From: Takashimella koratensis
Lineage: Eukaryota > Basidiomycota > Tremellomycetes > Trichosporonales > Tetragoniomycetaceae
Assembly: GCA_003116875.1 (NCBI GenBank)
Contig: BCKT01000024.1
Location: 1-10,958, forward strand
DNA: 10,958 nt
Reading direction: 5' to 3'
In this document: positions 1 through 6,358 of the stretch, one piece after another
How positions within the stretch are numbered: the first letter of the stretch is position 1
Layout: every line of letters begins with the position of its first letter
Translations under genes and position numbers: made by a program
The notes under the pieces: model-generated
Databases searched by the model: none
What the model saw: the letters and a program-made list of their open reading frames with translations, nothing else
What the model was told of the DNA's origin: nothing

Positions 1-2
1 AC

Positions 3-668
3 TCGGACGCGGCTAGAAGGAGGCGCCGCCATTTCTTCAACGCCAAGTTCAGTGTCCAGCCGGCTGGACACTGTCTTGACCACCTCTCCCCCGGGTTCGC
101 GCGGTCTCAGCTCAACNTGACACCGTGGTGGCCCACCACCGAGCAAGCCAGGCTGCTCGTGACCGAGTCGCGGGGACCGCAGTGTCGCAAGAACGCGGTC
201 CCTCAAAATCGTAAGAACGTTGCCGTTTGCCACGGCAAGCGAACGCTTCCGGCGTTCATGTACCTGTGAGTCAGCCGTCTGTCTATGTCTGCATACTCTT
301 TCAAGACTCTCTAGCTCATCTAAAACCTCATTCGCTGACGCTTCTCTTCCAGCTGGCCTGGTGCCGAGTATGCATGCGCCAACGCGCGGGAAGCTGGTCT
401 TCCCACAATNGTCACCCGCTGGTCGGTTGAGGGTTNGATCGTCTCCGCCTGTTTGTTCTGTTATGTCAGCACCACTGTCAAGTGTGTGTTGCACCAAGAG
501 CGACCGACGAAGATCGAGTACTCTCTCTCCGACCCCGCCCCCGCCCACTTCCGCCACGCCCCCCCCGCCGCTGGTTCGGCATTCGCCCACTCTCCCGCCG
601 CTGGTTCGGCGCTCGCCCACTCTCCCGCCGCTGGTTCGGCGCTTGTCGACACCACCCCGGTGTGGTGA
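3..668 (+). CDS. 3' part of an unrecognised two-exon gene (exons 3-265 and 353-668)
   Basis: I do not recognise this product. A frame is open from base 3 until it meets a good 5' splice site, GTGAGT at 266. Removing 266-352 joins it in frame to a second open stretch that ends at TGA 666-668, giving about 193 codons with no start inside the window. Third codon positions in exon 1 are clearly GC-rich, as in real fungal coding sequence. The product has a basic start (SDAARRRRHFF), cysteines near the exon junction (WPGAEYACANAR) and in LFCYV and KCVLHQ, and a C-terminal tail of three near-identical 10-residue units (AHSPAAGSAL type). Three ambiguous bases (117, 410, 436) fall in it. No domain, signal peptide or membrane segment is evident. 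Caution: exon 1 is also full of inverted repeats, so it could instead be structured non-coding DNA. The gene call rests on the open frames and splice signals. Confidence 0.42.
50..73. repeat. 24-bp perfect palindrome
   Basis: The 11-base arm CAGTGTCCAGC at 50-60 is followed by CG and then its exact reverse complement GCTGGACACTG at 63-73, so all 24 bases form one perfect palindrome. It is the first of several inverted repeats between 50 and 257, and it lies in the predicted exon 1. Confidence 0.9.
127..257. repeat. run of five short inverted repeats
   Basis: Successive stems are: GGTGG/CCACC at 127-140 (loop 4), CGAGCA/TGCTCG at 140-159 (loop 8), GGGACCGC/GCGGTCCC at 173-202 (loop 14), TTGCCGT/ACGGCAA at 220-238 (loop 5) and GAACGC/GCGTTC at 241-257 (loop 5). 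All are perfect. The density is far above what random sequence would give for stems of six or more pairs. The run overlaps the predicted exon 1. Function unknown. Confidence 0.75.
266..352 (+). other. predicted 87-nt spliceosomal intron
   Basis: The 5' site is GTGAGT at 266-271. A branch-like CTGAC lies at about 335-339, followed by a pyrimidine run and TTCCAG ending at 352. The length suits fungal introns. Splicing places a frame that is open from base 3 in phase with one that stays open to 668; without splicing, exon 1 stops at TGA 267-269. Open frames on both sides and three consensus signals support it. No transcript evidence is available. Confidence 0.5.
565..643 (+). repeat. 30-bp tandem repeat, about 2.6 copies
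   Basis: Units begin at 565, 595 and 625, each containing CCGCCGCTGGTTCGGC followed by a stretch such as GCTCGCCCACTCTC. The 30-bp period is ten codons, so the array stays in frame in the predicted exon 2 and encodes repeated AHSPAAGSAL-like decapeptides. Each unit can also fold as CGCCG-CTGGTT-CGGCG, or in the first copy a shorter version. It is a minisatellite of a kind that changes copy number easily. Confidence 0.9.
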
Positions 669-792
669 AGAAGTGGGGGTACCGAGCGAGGGACGGATTG
701 ATAACGGTCGAGAAGAATGACGTGGATGGGTACCGGGGTGGGCGATCGAGGACTGTCTCCGATCGAGCTGGACGGAGGTGGGGAGAAGGACG

Positions 793-828
793 AGGGAAGC
801 ACATATCCCAAGGGAAGCACATATCCCA
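793..828 (+). repeat. perfect 18-bp tandem duplication
   Basis: AGGGAAGCACATATCCCA occurs at 793-810 and immediately again at 811-828 with no mismatch. Each copy has GGGA/TCCC ends. It lies in the gene-free stretch and is probably a recent slippage product. No function is suggested. Confidence 0.95.
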
Positions 829-963
829 TAGCATGAGCCAGACAGCGAAGAGCAGGCCCAATGTAGACTACAGACACCATATACTAGCCACCGCCAACTC
901 AAAGTCACTAGCATAGCGCAATGCCCACTACCGACGTTACCTGCAACCGACAACGGACCCAAA

Positions 964-978
964 CGGGGAGAGTCCCCG
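964..978. repeat. palindrome family copy 1: CGGGGA-GAG-TCCCCG
   Basis: This is a perfect 6-bp inverted repeat around a 3-base centre. It is the only close copy of the dispersed CGGGGA-NNN-TCCCCG family that lies outside a predicted coding region. Confidence 0.85.
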
Positions 979-1347
979 ACCGTGGAAGAAAGACCCATAT
1001 TTTTCTTTCCACAAGTGGTTCCCTGCCGGGGGACTGCTGTCGATTCGCAAGGGACTCGTCGATGGAGCGCGCGAAGGGGTGATTACAAACGGAGAACGAG
1101 CACGACGCGCACGAACGTCGAGGCGAACAATGGTGGAAACTCACGGGATCAACAACCCTTTGATCGGGGACTTGCGCAGGCGAAAGCGTCGGCGCGAGGG
1201 GTATCGCTCAACGACGCCGAAGACGGTGTCGACCCACAGGGTACAGTCGAGGACTGGCCTAGATCACACTCGGTTATCGGGCCTAAAGAGGCTAGCGGTA
1301 GTCCGAGCGACTAGCTGGGCGGAGGAGAGGGACTCNGAAGTCCAGTT

Positions 1348-1572
1348 GAGGTTCGACGTACGATCGCGAGGCGTATCTACGGACGAGGCTCAGGCCGGCG
1401 GTCGGTGACGAGGTTATCGACAGCCGCGCGAGGTTCGACAGTCGAGCGCGAGGCGTCTTGATATCGGGCGGCACTCGGAGCGAGTTGCAGAGGCGACGAG
1501 TAAAGAGACAGACCANCGTGCTGCGCAAAGAGCGAACAGGCGTTGAGGACCGGGGCGATTACCGCGAGGCGT
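1348..1572 (+). repeat. short dispersed direct repeats (GAGGTTCGAC / CGCGAGGCGT)
   Basis: GAGGTTCGAC at 1348-1357 is followed eight bases later by CGCGAGGCGT at 1365-1374. The same pair recurs at 1430-1439 and 1447-1456 with an 82-base offset and diverged sequence between. A lone CGCGAGGCGT stands at 1563-1572. The paired arrangement suggests an old imperfect duplication of a unit of about 80 bp. Confidence 0.6.
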
Positions 1573-1826
1573 GTTTCGTTCTGAAGAGGGGCTCAATATC
1601 GGTCGAGGATCGAGGAGTCTCTACGTTTACAAGGTGAACGTCTTCCNATGGGGCTTCGGCGCTATCGAAGGGCTGGCCAGCGACGAGCGCTGCCCAGTCG
1701 CCGCTCTACTATGGCTGGGGACCCGGTGTACCCTCGGCCTACGAGCAACCCACTACGGTGTATCGGGATTCGCCGCTCGACNTGGTGCGACCGGCCTGCG
1801 AATCCAACCGAGGCGCAAGAGAGGAC

Positions 1827-1967
1827 AATAAAGGCTGTGTGGCGAGGTCAGGGAAGGATTGAAGGGACGAGATTGATGTGTGTGTAGCTGGAAGAGACGC
1901 CTAACAATAAGCAGAGGGGTAGAGTTCCAAATCCCCCTCTTTTCTTACTTTCTCTTCAACTCTCCCA
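1827..1967 (+). promoter_or_regulatory. possible promoter or LTR-like signals for the retroelement
   Basis: AATAAA at 1827-1832 (usable as a TATA-like box or a poly(A) signal) is followed by G/T-rich sequence (1834-1840, 1876-1885). A pyrimidine-rich block, CCCCCTCTTTTCTTACTTTC, starts at 1933 and runs on to about 1967. In fungi, CT blocks often lie near transcription starts, and LTRs carry both promoter and poly(A) signals. The leader to the ATG at 2204 would then be about 240 bases. The signals are generic and no start site can be fixed. Confidence 0.3.
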
Positions 1968-2115
1968 TCACTCATTCCACCACCTACCAGACCCACCACC
2001 AGTCGTCCTACCAGCGCCGCTCGACCGAGGTACCCCTTCGATCGAGCCCACCAACACCAACACCAGCACCACTCCCCCTCGTTCTTTAGAGCGAGTATCC
2101 CCTACCCACTCCCTN

Positions 2116-2179
2116 GGCGCCTAGAGCGTCGTTGTAATTCCCTTCCCTCCTCGGCGCCTTCGGGTGTCGTTGTATCTAC
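2116..2179 (+). repeat. imperfect duplication in the ORF1 leader
   Basis: GGCGCCT, a few variable bases, then GTCGTTGTA occurs first at about 2116-2136 and again at about 2153-2174, a period of about 37 bases. The ambiguous base at 2115 aligns with a C in the second copy (TCGG), which hints that N2115 is the C of a TCG. An 18-base imperfect stem (CTCGTTCTT / AGAGCGAG, 2078-2095) lies just upstream. The pair sits within 90 bases of the ORF1 start and could be an RNA structure in the leader. Confidence 0.6.
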
Positions 2180-2203
2180 CCCCGAGCATCATTTGGTGTT
2201 TGG

Positions 2204-5200
2204 ATGGACCCCTCGGGCCCGTCTAACCCTTATGATCCTCAACAACAGCCGGCAACCGGGGAGCGTCCCCGATCGTCGGCATTCCAGACTCCTCAAACGA
2301 AGGAAATGAGGGGTGAAGTGTCTTCAGAAGGCACTTCGTTTGAAGAACTCGACGGTGCCCGAGGAGGGACCGTTGGAGGTGAGTCTAGCCCGGTCGGTGC
2401 CCGAGGAGGGACCGTCGGACAGACTGGAGGCCTGAGTGGCCCGGGACGCGGTGGTCCCGAGAGAAGAGGATACCCGGGTGTGGGACAGACCACACCGCAG
2501 GATGCCGCGCAGCAGGGGCTGGCGATGCCGCTTGAGGGAAGCGAAGGGTCAGGGATGCCACCTGAACCGGGTAGAATGCCCATGCATGAGAGTCCTCAGA
2601 AAGGAAAAGGACGAGAAGAGGGGAATGTCCCCGAAGGCAGAGGGATGTCTGCTAACCTGGGGTATCCGAGACAGTTTAACTTACAGCCAGGAGCGTCTAC
2701 AGCGGGAGTCGAGGGACGCCCTCGATCAGTACCTTATGGACCACAGCCGTCGTACAACATGCGTTTCGACGATGGGAGACCGAGAGGAGGTTATTACAAG
2801 GGTGAAGAGGACACAGAGAGGTGGAATGGGTCTCGCCGTAGGTTCATGCCTAGGCCTGAAGGAGACAAGAAGGCTATCCAGTGGCAAGGAGATGGTCGCT
2901 CACTGCGGTACGTCCTTGAGTGGTTCAAAGATAAGACTATGGACTCGGACCTCACGGACGAGGAGAAGATCCATTATTTCCTAACGTACTACACCAAGTA
3001 CGAGTTGAGAGAAGAGACACGGGGTACCATTAAGCGACGAGGGTTCACATGGGACACGTTAGTGGAATGGTTAAAGAAGGCCTATCCCGATCACCAGGAT
3101 GAGGAGATAGTAAGATACGAAGAGCTACGGAGGATGGTAGACGAGCAGAGACTGAGGGAGATCCACATAAGGGAACACTTCACGCCGTGGCAGATGAAGT
3201 TTGGAGAGAAGTCGAGGAAGTACCTCGAACAGAACCCGACTCAGTTCAGGTCTGTTGACGAATTGTTCTGGGACAGCCTTCAGCTAAGCATGCAGAACGT
3301 CCTTGAGGCTAGGTACGGACTAGTGTGGGAGAAAGAGGGGTGGGATCGTCAGAGCATCCCTAAGTATGCGCAGGTTGAGGAAGCTATCGAGCATTACCTC
3401 AACTTCAGTAACGCTATGTACCGCAGCCGGTTGGAGAGAACCAACCCCGAGCTGGCAGACAGCGTGCNACTGGCTTCTAAGCAAGAGAAGGTTCACAAGT
3501 CTTGGGTGGACCAGGTGGAATCTGATACGAAGGGTAAGAAGGGATCTTATTCCAACCAGAGTGGGTCNAACGGGGGGAAGACCNGAGAGGAGCAGAAGGT
3601 AGATGCAGCTAGGGAAAAGCTGAGGGATACGTCTATTGAGGACCTGACGTCTAAGATGAGAGAGATGAGTCTCAACTTTGCGAGTGTCGGTCTCCTAACG
3701 CAAGACGACTACAGGATAGAGTGGAAAGCATGTCGGGAGGAACTGGGTGCATACAACTCGGAACTGCTCGAGTTGTGGCCAGAAGAGATAGTGTCCCCGA
3801 ACAGCCGATCTAAGAAAAGGGACGAACAGGAGATCTTCGGTCTTATGACNAAGGCTCACACGATCGCGTTAGACCCCAATCGAGGCACAGGAGATCTCGA
3901 ATACAGACAGGCTTATACATTGATAGCCAATAGCACTGACCCGAGAGCATTGGCTCTCTTACCGAAGCCAGATCCGTTCTTGGTAGGGTCAGCAGGAAAT
4001 TCGTTGCTTTGGGGAGCAGCCCCGAAACTGATTACGCCAGGCAAAGCTACACTGTTGCCGTCAGCCTCGGTGAACACTCTTGGGCCGGTGAGACAGCAGC
4101 CGCCCCACCTGTCGACTAACAAGCCATATCTAGCGACGAGTGGAGCGCAGGGAAGACAGGGATGTTACTTCTGCGGTACGGCAGGTCACTTCGCGAGAGA
4201 GTGTCCGAAGACGGAACATTGGGTCAATCAGCGTGTCATAAAGAAGGTCATAGGCAAATCTGGAAGAGAAGTCTGGGTATGGGACATCCCCAGCACGACT
4301 GGTGGAAGCAGGGTAGTGCCCCTTGGGCAAGATGGGCTCATGGAGACTTCGGTGCGAGAAGTGTGGAATAAGACTCAGAACCAACTAAAGACAGTTCAAT
4401 CGAATCAAGTATCAACGGATGGCGAGCCGATAAACTATGACGAACTAGACTATGGTGGAGACGACCAGGATATTGGGTTCTATGCGGCAGAAGCAGAGTA
4501 TGAAAGCACTGTGGTGACAAGCGCGTGGGTAGCGGGAGATGACTCGTACGAAGATGAACCATGGTGGGGCCAGGTGGTCCGCGACGACGAAGCCACCCCA
4601 GAACTGGGCACAGGACCCGAGAGGATCCTGTACTATCAACCTCGTGCGCTGCAGCGAGGGATTGAAGTTAACGTTGCCAGGATTGAAGATATNGAGGTAG
4701 TCGAAGCGTACCAAAGGGCGCTGGCAGAGGTGGTTGACGACCTCTACCCAGAACNAGTAGTGGAAGCGTCCCCAGCAGAGAAGACGGTGGTAGATAGGCG
4801 AGTGCGGCCGTACGCGAAGCCGCAGGGTTCCAGTCAAGGAGCGACAACGGGTTCGGGATCNACGAGACCCAATGAGCAAAAGCCTAATGTCAGATTTAGT
4901 CAGTCCCCGACTCGGGTGATACAGAGACCACCGACACCCGTGAAGGATGTTGCAGCTGGCTCACAAGGGAAAGGAGTAAAGCCGACTCCAGTAGTGGGAG
5001 CAGTGCCGAACAGGAGCAAGGAAGAGAAGCCGAGGTCCAACTGGGACGAGGCTGCGCGTAGCAAGCCAGGGCAGGCAATCCAGCAAGCGCCTGCCATGCA
5101 ACGTNGCACCACTACAGCGACGGGGAAGTCCCCCGCGCGACCGACGACAAAGGCTCCAGCGGCTGCGAAGGGAGATCAGTCAGCTCAGACGACGCCAGTG

Positions 5201-6352
5201 GTAAGGAGAGGAACACCAAGGCAACCGAGGAAGAATGGTATCACAGCTCACATGAACATGGAGGAGAAGATCCGGCAGATCCTGTATCAGAAGCCAGAAG
5301 GAGGCACTTCGTTGGCCGAATGGATCTTGATGTCGCCGAGCTTTACATGGCACCTCCTGCAGAAACTCAAGCCGATCGCGTCGGCAGAGAATGAAATGGA
5401 AGTGCACTCGATGATGGCAGAGTTGGGGGACNATATCATGGAGTGGGAGAATCAGGGAGAGGAAGAAGAAGATCCCGAAGCCGACGACGAGAATGAGCTT
5501 GACGTCGGAGTAGTAGACATAGAAGAGCGGGTTATTGAGCGGGATAACGATAGCGATTTTGAAACGATGTCGGAGTATGAGAGGAATACGCAAGGAAGGG
5601 TCACCAACAACATGGCGGAGTTGTGGAGCTTCAAAGTGTTGCCGAAGACGAGTAGGATAGTGGAAGTGAATCAGGTCGAGGACGTTCCCCGAGGGAACGT
5701 TAGATTTGTTGGTCAGTTTCCAGACTGGCACGATTGGGAGAACTTTCCGCCGCTATNGGTGAGGACTTACGTGGTACCGATAAAGATCATGAACAAAGAC
5801 ACGCGCGCGCTCATCGATGGAGGATCGATGATTAACTTGTGTTCGAAAGACTTCTTTGATAATATGATTGCAGAAGCGGCGATCAGACAGGATAACTCGT
5901 TCCGGGTAAAGGGTGTAAATGGGTTGAACACGCAGATCNAAGGTCACTTGAAGATCACGGTAGAGATAGGAGGTACGATGCACAACATCGTGTTGTGCGT
6001 TATGGAAGGCTACGCGTNGGATAGGATCATCCTCGGTCAGCCTTGGATCTTCACGGCNAAGCTAGGGACAAGTTGGGTAGGTAACCNACAGTGGTTACAC
6101 ATCAACAGCAAGAATGGGAGTGTCAGGATGCCGCTTCATCCTCCGGACGGGCCGGAAATGACGCTCTACGATCCCGACCATGAGTTACTGACTTACGTTC
6201 GACAGCTATCCGCGGAAGCGACGCGCATCCACCCGACCCAGATGAAGTACTTCTCGTACGTGGTCGACTTGTCGTGGAACCCCACGAACGGGGTATACAA
6301 TNGGGATGTGTACTCGAGCGAGCCGGGTCGATTCCTAGAGATTAATGAATAG
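2204..6352 (+). CDS. ORF1: Gag-like region, CCHC zinc knuckle and retropepsin (1382 aa)
   Basis: This is the structural and protease half of the retrotransposon. Residues 1-215 are low-complexity, rich in Gly, Pro and Arg, with a repeated GARGGTVG. Residues about 230-420 are charged and predicted helical (YVLEWFKDK, IREHFTPWQMKF) and fit the place of a capsid domain. A CX2CX4HX4C zinc knuckle lies at 654-667 (CYFCGTAGHFAREC), typical of RNA-binding nucleocapsid. Residues about 860-1035 are a basic Pro/Thr-rich linker, and about 1084-1103 are strongly acidic. The retropepsin has ALIDGGSMINL with Asp1205, and ILGQPW at 1276. Its active site reads D-G-G instead of the usual D-T/S-G. The ATG at 2204 is the first after an in-frame TAA at 2135; its context is weak at -3 (T) but has G at +4. 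The stop is TAG 6350-6352, in frame with ORF2. About 1150 residues precede the protease core, unusually long for a Gypsy Gag. Fifteen ambiguous bases fall in it. Confidence 0.88.
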   Translation: MDPSGPSNPYDPQQQPATGERPRSSAFQTPQTKEMRGEVSSEGTSFEELDGARGGTVGGESSPVGARGGTVGQTGGLSGPGRGGPERRGYPGVGQTTPQDAAQQGLAMPLEGSEGSGMPPEPGRMPMHESPQKGKGREEGNVPEGRGMSANLGYPRQFNLQPGASTAGVEGRPRSVPYGPQPSYNMRFDDGRPRGGYYKGEEDTERWNGSRRRFMPRPEGDKKAIQWQGDGRSLRYVLEWFKDKTMDSDLTDEEKIHYFLTYYTKYELREETRGTIKRRGFTWDTLVEWLKKAYPDHQDEEIVRYEELRRMVDEQRLREIHIREHFTPWQMKFGEKSRKYLEQNPTQFRSVDELFWDSLQLSMQNVLEARYGLVWEKEGWDRQSIPKYAQVEEAIEHYLNFSNAMYRSRLERTNPELADSVXLASKQEKVHKSWVDQVESDTKGKKGSYSNQSGXNGGKTXEEQKVDAAREKLRDTSIEDLTSKMREMSLNFASVGLLTQDDYRIEWKACREELGAYNSELLELWPEEIVSPNSRSKKRDEQEIFGLMXKAHTIALDPNRGTGDLEYRQAYTLIANSTDPRALALLPKPDPFLVGSAGNSLLWGAAPKLITPGKATLLPSASVNTLGPVRQQPPHLSTNKPYLATSGAQGRQGCYFCGTAGHFARECPKTEHWVNQRVIKKVIGKSGREVWVWDIPSTTGGSRVVPLGQDGLMETSVREVWNKTQNQLKTVQSNQVSTDGEPINYDELDYGGDDQDIGFYAAEAEYESTVVTSAWVAGDDSYEDEPWWGQVVRDDEATPELGTGPERILYYQPRALQRGIEVNVARIEDXEVVEAYQRALAEVVDDLYPEXVVEASPAEKTVVDRRVRPYAKPQGSSQGATTGSGXTRPNEQKPNVRFSQSPTRVIQRPPTPVKDVAAGSQGKGVKPTPVVGAVPNRSKEEKPRSNWDEAARSKPGQAIQQAPAMQRXTTTATGKSPARPTTKAPAAAKGDQSAQTTPVVRRGTPRQPRKNGITAHMNMEEKIRQILYQKPEGGTSLAEWILMSPSFTWHLLQKLKPIASAENEMEVHSMMAELGDXIMEWENQGEEEEDPEADDENELDVGVVDIEERVIERDNDSDFETMSEYERNTQGRVTNNMAELWSFKVLPKTSRIVEVNQVEDVPRGNVRFVGQFPDWHDWENFPPLXVRTYVVPIKIMNKDTRALIDGGSMINLCSKDFFDNMIAEAAIRQDNSFRVKGVNGLNTQIXGHLKITVEIGGTMHNIVLCVMEGYAXDRIILGQPWIFTXKLGTSWVGNXQWLHINSKNGSVRMPLHPPDGPEMTLYDPDHELLTYVRQLSAEATRIHPTQMKYFSYVVDLSWNPTNGVYNXDVYSSEPGRFLEINE
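2257..2271. repeat. palindrome family copy 2: CGGGGA-GCG-TCCCCG
   Basis: A perfect 6-bp inverted repeat with a 3-base centre, near the ORF1 start. It encodes the residues GERPR in ORF1. Confidence 0.85.
2353..2415 (+). repeat. 42-bp-spaced direct repeat encoding GARGGTVG
   Basis: A 21-base stretch beginning CGGTGCCCGAGGAGG occurs at 2353-2373 and identically at 2395-2415. The 42-base spacing is 14 codons, so the protein repeats GARGGTVG. Each copy can form a bulged stem (CGGT-CCC with GGG-ACCG). It is an in-frame expansion in the disordered N-terminus of ORF1. Confidence 0.9.
2619..2633. repeat. palindrome family copy 3: AGGGGA-ATG-TCCCCG
   Basis: One mismatch from the family consensus; 5-bp perfect arms at 2620-2632. 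It encodes GNVPE. Its core GGGGAATGTCCCC is identical to the copy at 8850-8864 in integrase, although the two proteins are unrelated there. Confidence 0.85.
2709..2725. repeat. related palindrome TCGAGGG-ACG-CCCTCGA
   Basis: Perfect 7-bp arms around a 3-base centre. The architecture matches the CGGGGA-NNN-TCCCCG family but the arm sequence is changed. It encodes EGRPR, in the same codon phase as copies 2, 4 and 5. Confidence 0.7.
5121..5135. repeat. variant palindrome CGGGGA-AG-TCCCCCG
   Basis: The arms match the family, but the centre has one base fewer and one arm has an extra C, so the total length stays 15. It encodes GKSPA in the basic linker of ORF1. Confidence 0.6.
5677..5700. repeat. 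palindrome family copy 4, overlapping an 8-bp inverted repeat
   Basis: CGAGGA-CGT-TCCCCG at 5677-5691 has one mismatch from the consensus. It overlaps ACGTTCCC-CGA-GGGAACGT at 5682-5700, a perfect 8-bp stem with a 3-base loop. It encodes EDVPRGNV upstream of the protease. Confidence 0.8.
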
Positions 6353-6358
6353 GATATG
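6350..6358 (+). promoter_or_regulatory. in-frame UAG with adjacent AUG between protease and RT
   Basis: The sequence is TAG GAT ATG G. ORF1's stop and ORF2's start are in the same frame, three bases apart. With the stop read as sense, the whole 2204-9892 span would be one Gag-Pol frame. Two mechanisms fit. One is UAG read-through, which is used at the Gag-Pol junction of gammaretroviruses. The other is termination and re-initiation at the ATG, which has G at -3 and G at +4. A perfect 12-base palindrome, GTGGACGTCCAC, lies 40 bases downstream at 6392-6403. A single recent nonsense mutation is the alternative. Confidence 0.6.

Larger units (their letters stand above)
669..2203. other. gene-free region upstream of the retroelement ORFs
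   Basis: I see no supported coding sequence here. Short open frames on both strands lack domain content, overlap each other and have no consistent codon use. The stretch holds an 18-bp duplication (793-828), a CGGGGA-type palindrome (964-978), three copies of CGCGAGGCGT (1365-1374, 1447-1456, 1563-1572), two of GAGGTTCGAC (1348-1357, 1430-1439), an AATAAA/TATA-like site (1827-1832), a pyrimidine block (1933-1967) and a duplicated leader motif (2116-2179). A 5' LTR would be expected somewhere in it, but no second copy was found downstream of ORF2. It may be LTR plus leader, old insertion debris, or host intergenic DNA. Confidence 0.6.

Noticed and set aside
50..257. CRISPR array or integron-type repeats from the hairpin run
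   Set aside because: The stems have unrelated sequences and irregular spacing, and the context is a eukaryotic genome.
461..880. Reverse-strand open frames of 127-144 codons over 461-880
   Set aside because: They read the complement of the 30-bp tandem repeat and flanking GC-rich DNA. They have no domain and are explained as shadows of the repeat.
1348..1456. tRNA gene suggested by GGTTCGAC T-loop-like sequences
   Set aside because: No matching acceptor, D or anticodon arms at the right distances; the sequence is part of a short direct repeat.
908..1887. Several overlapping small frames (for example 982-1314, 1079-1408, 1571-1831)
   Set aside because: They overlap in different frames, have no recognisable motif, no clear splice signals joining them and no consistent codon use.
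1836..1914. Possible leader intron ending at CTAAC...GCAG (1901-1914)
   Set aside because: The branch and 3' site look fair, but no convincing 5' splice site pairs with them, and there is no reading frame to test it against.
2192..2207. TGG-containing sequence just before the ORF1 ATG as a tRNA primer-binding site
   Set aside because: TGG occurs, but no 10-base or longer match to a tRNA 3' end that I recognise, and the 5' LTR end could not be fixed.
2379..2384. GTGAGT inside ORF1 as a 5' splice site
   Set aside because: The frame is open straight through it, and the bases belong to the repeated GARGGTVG region; no need for an intron.
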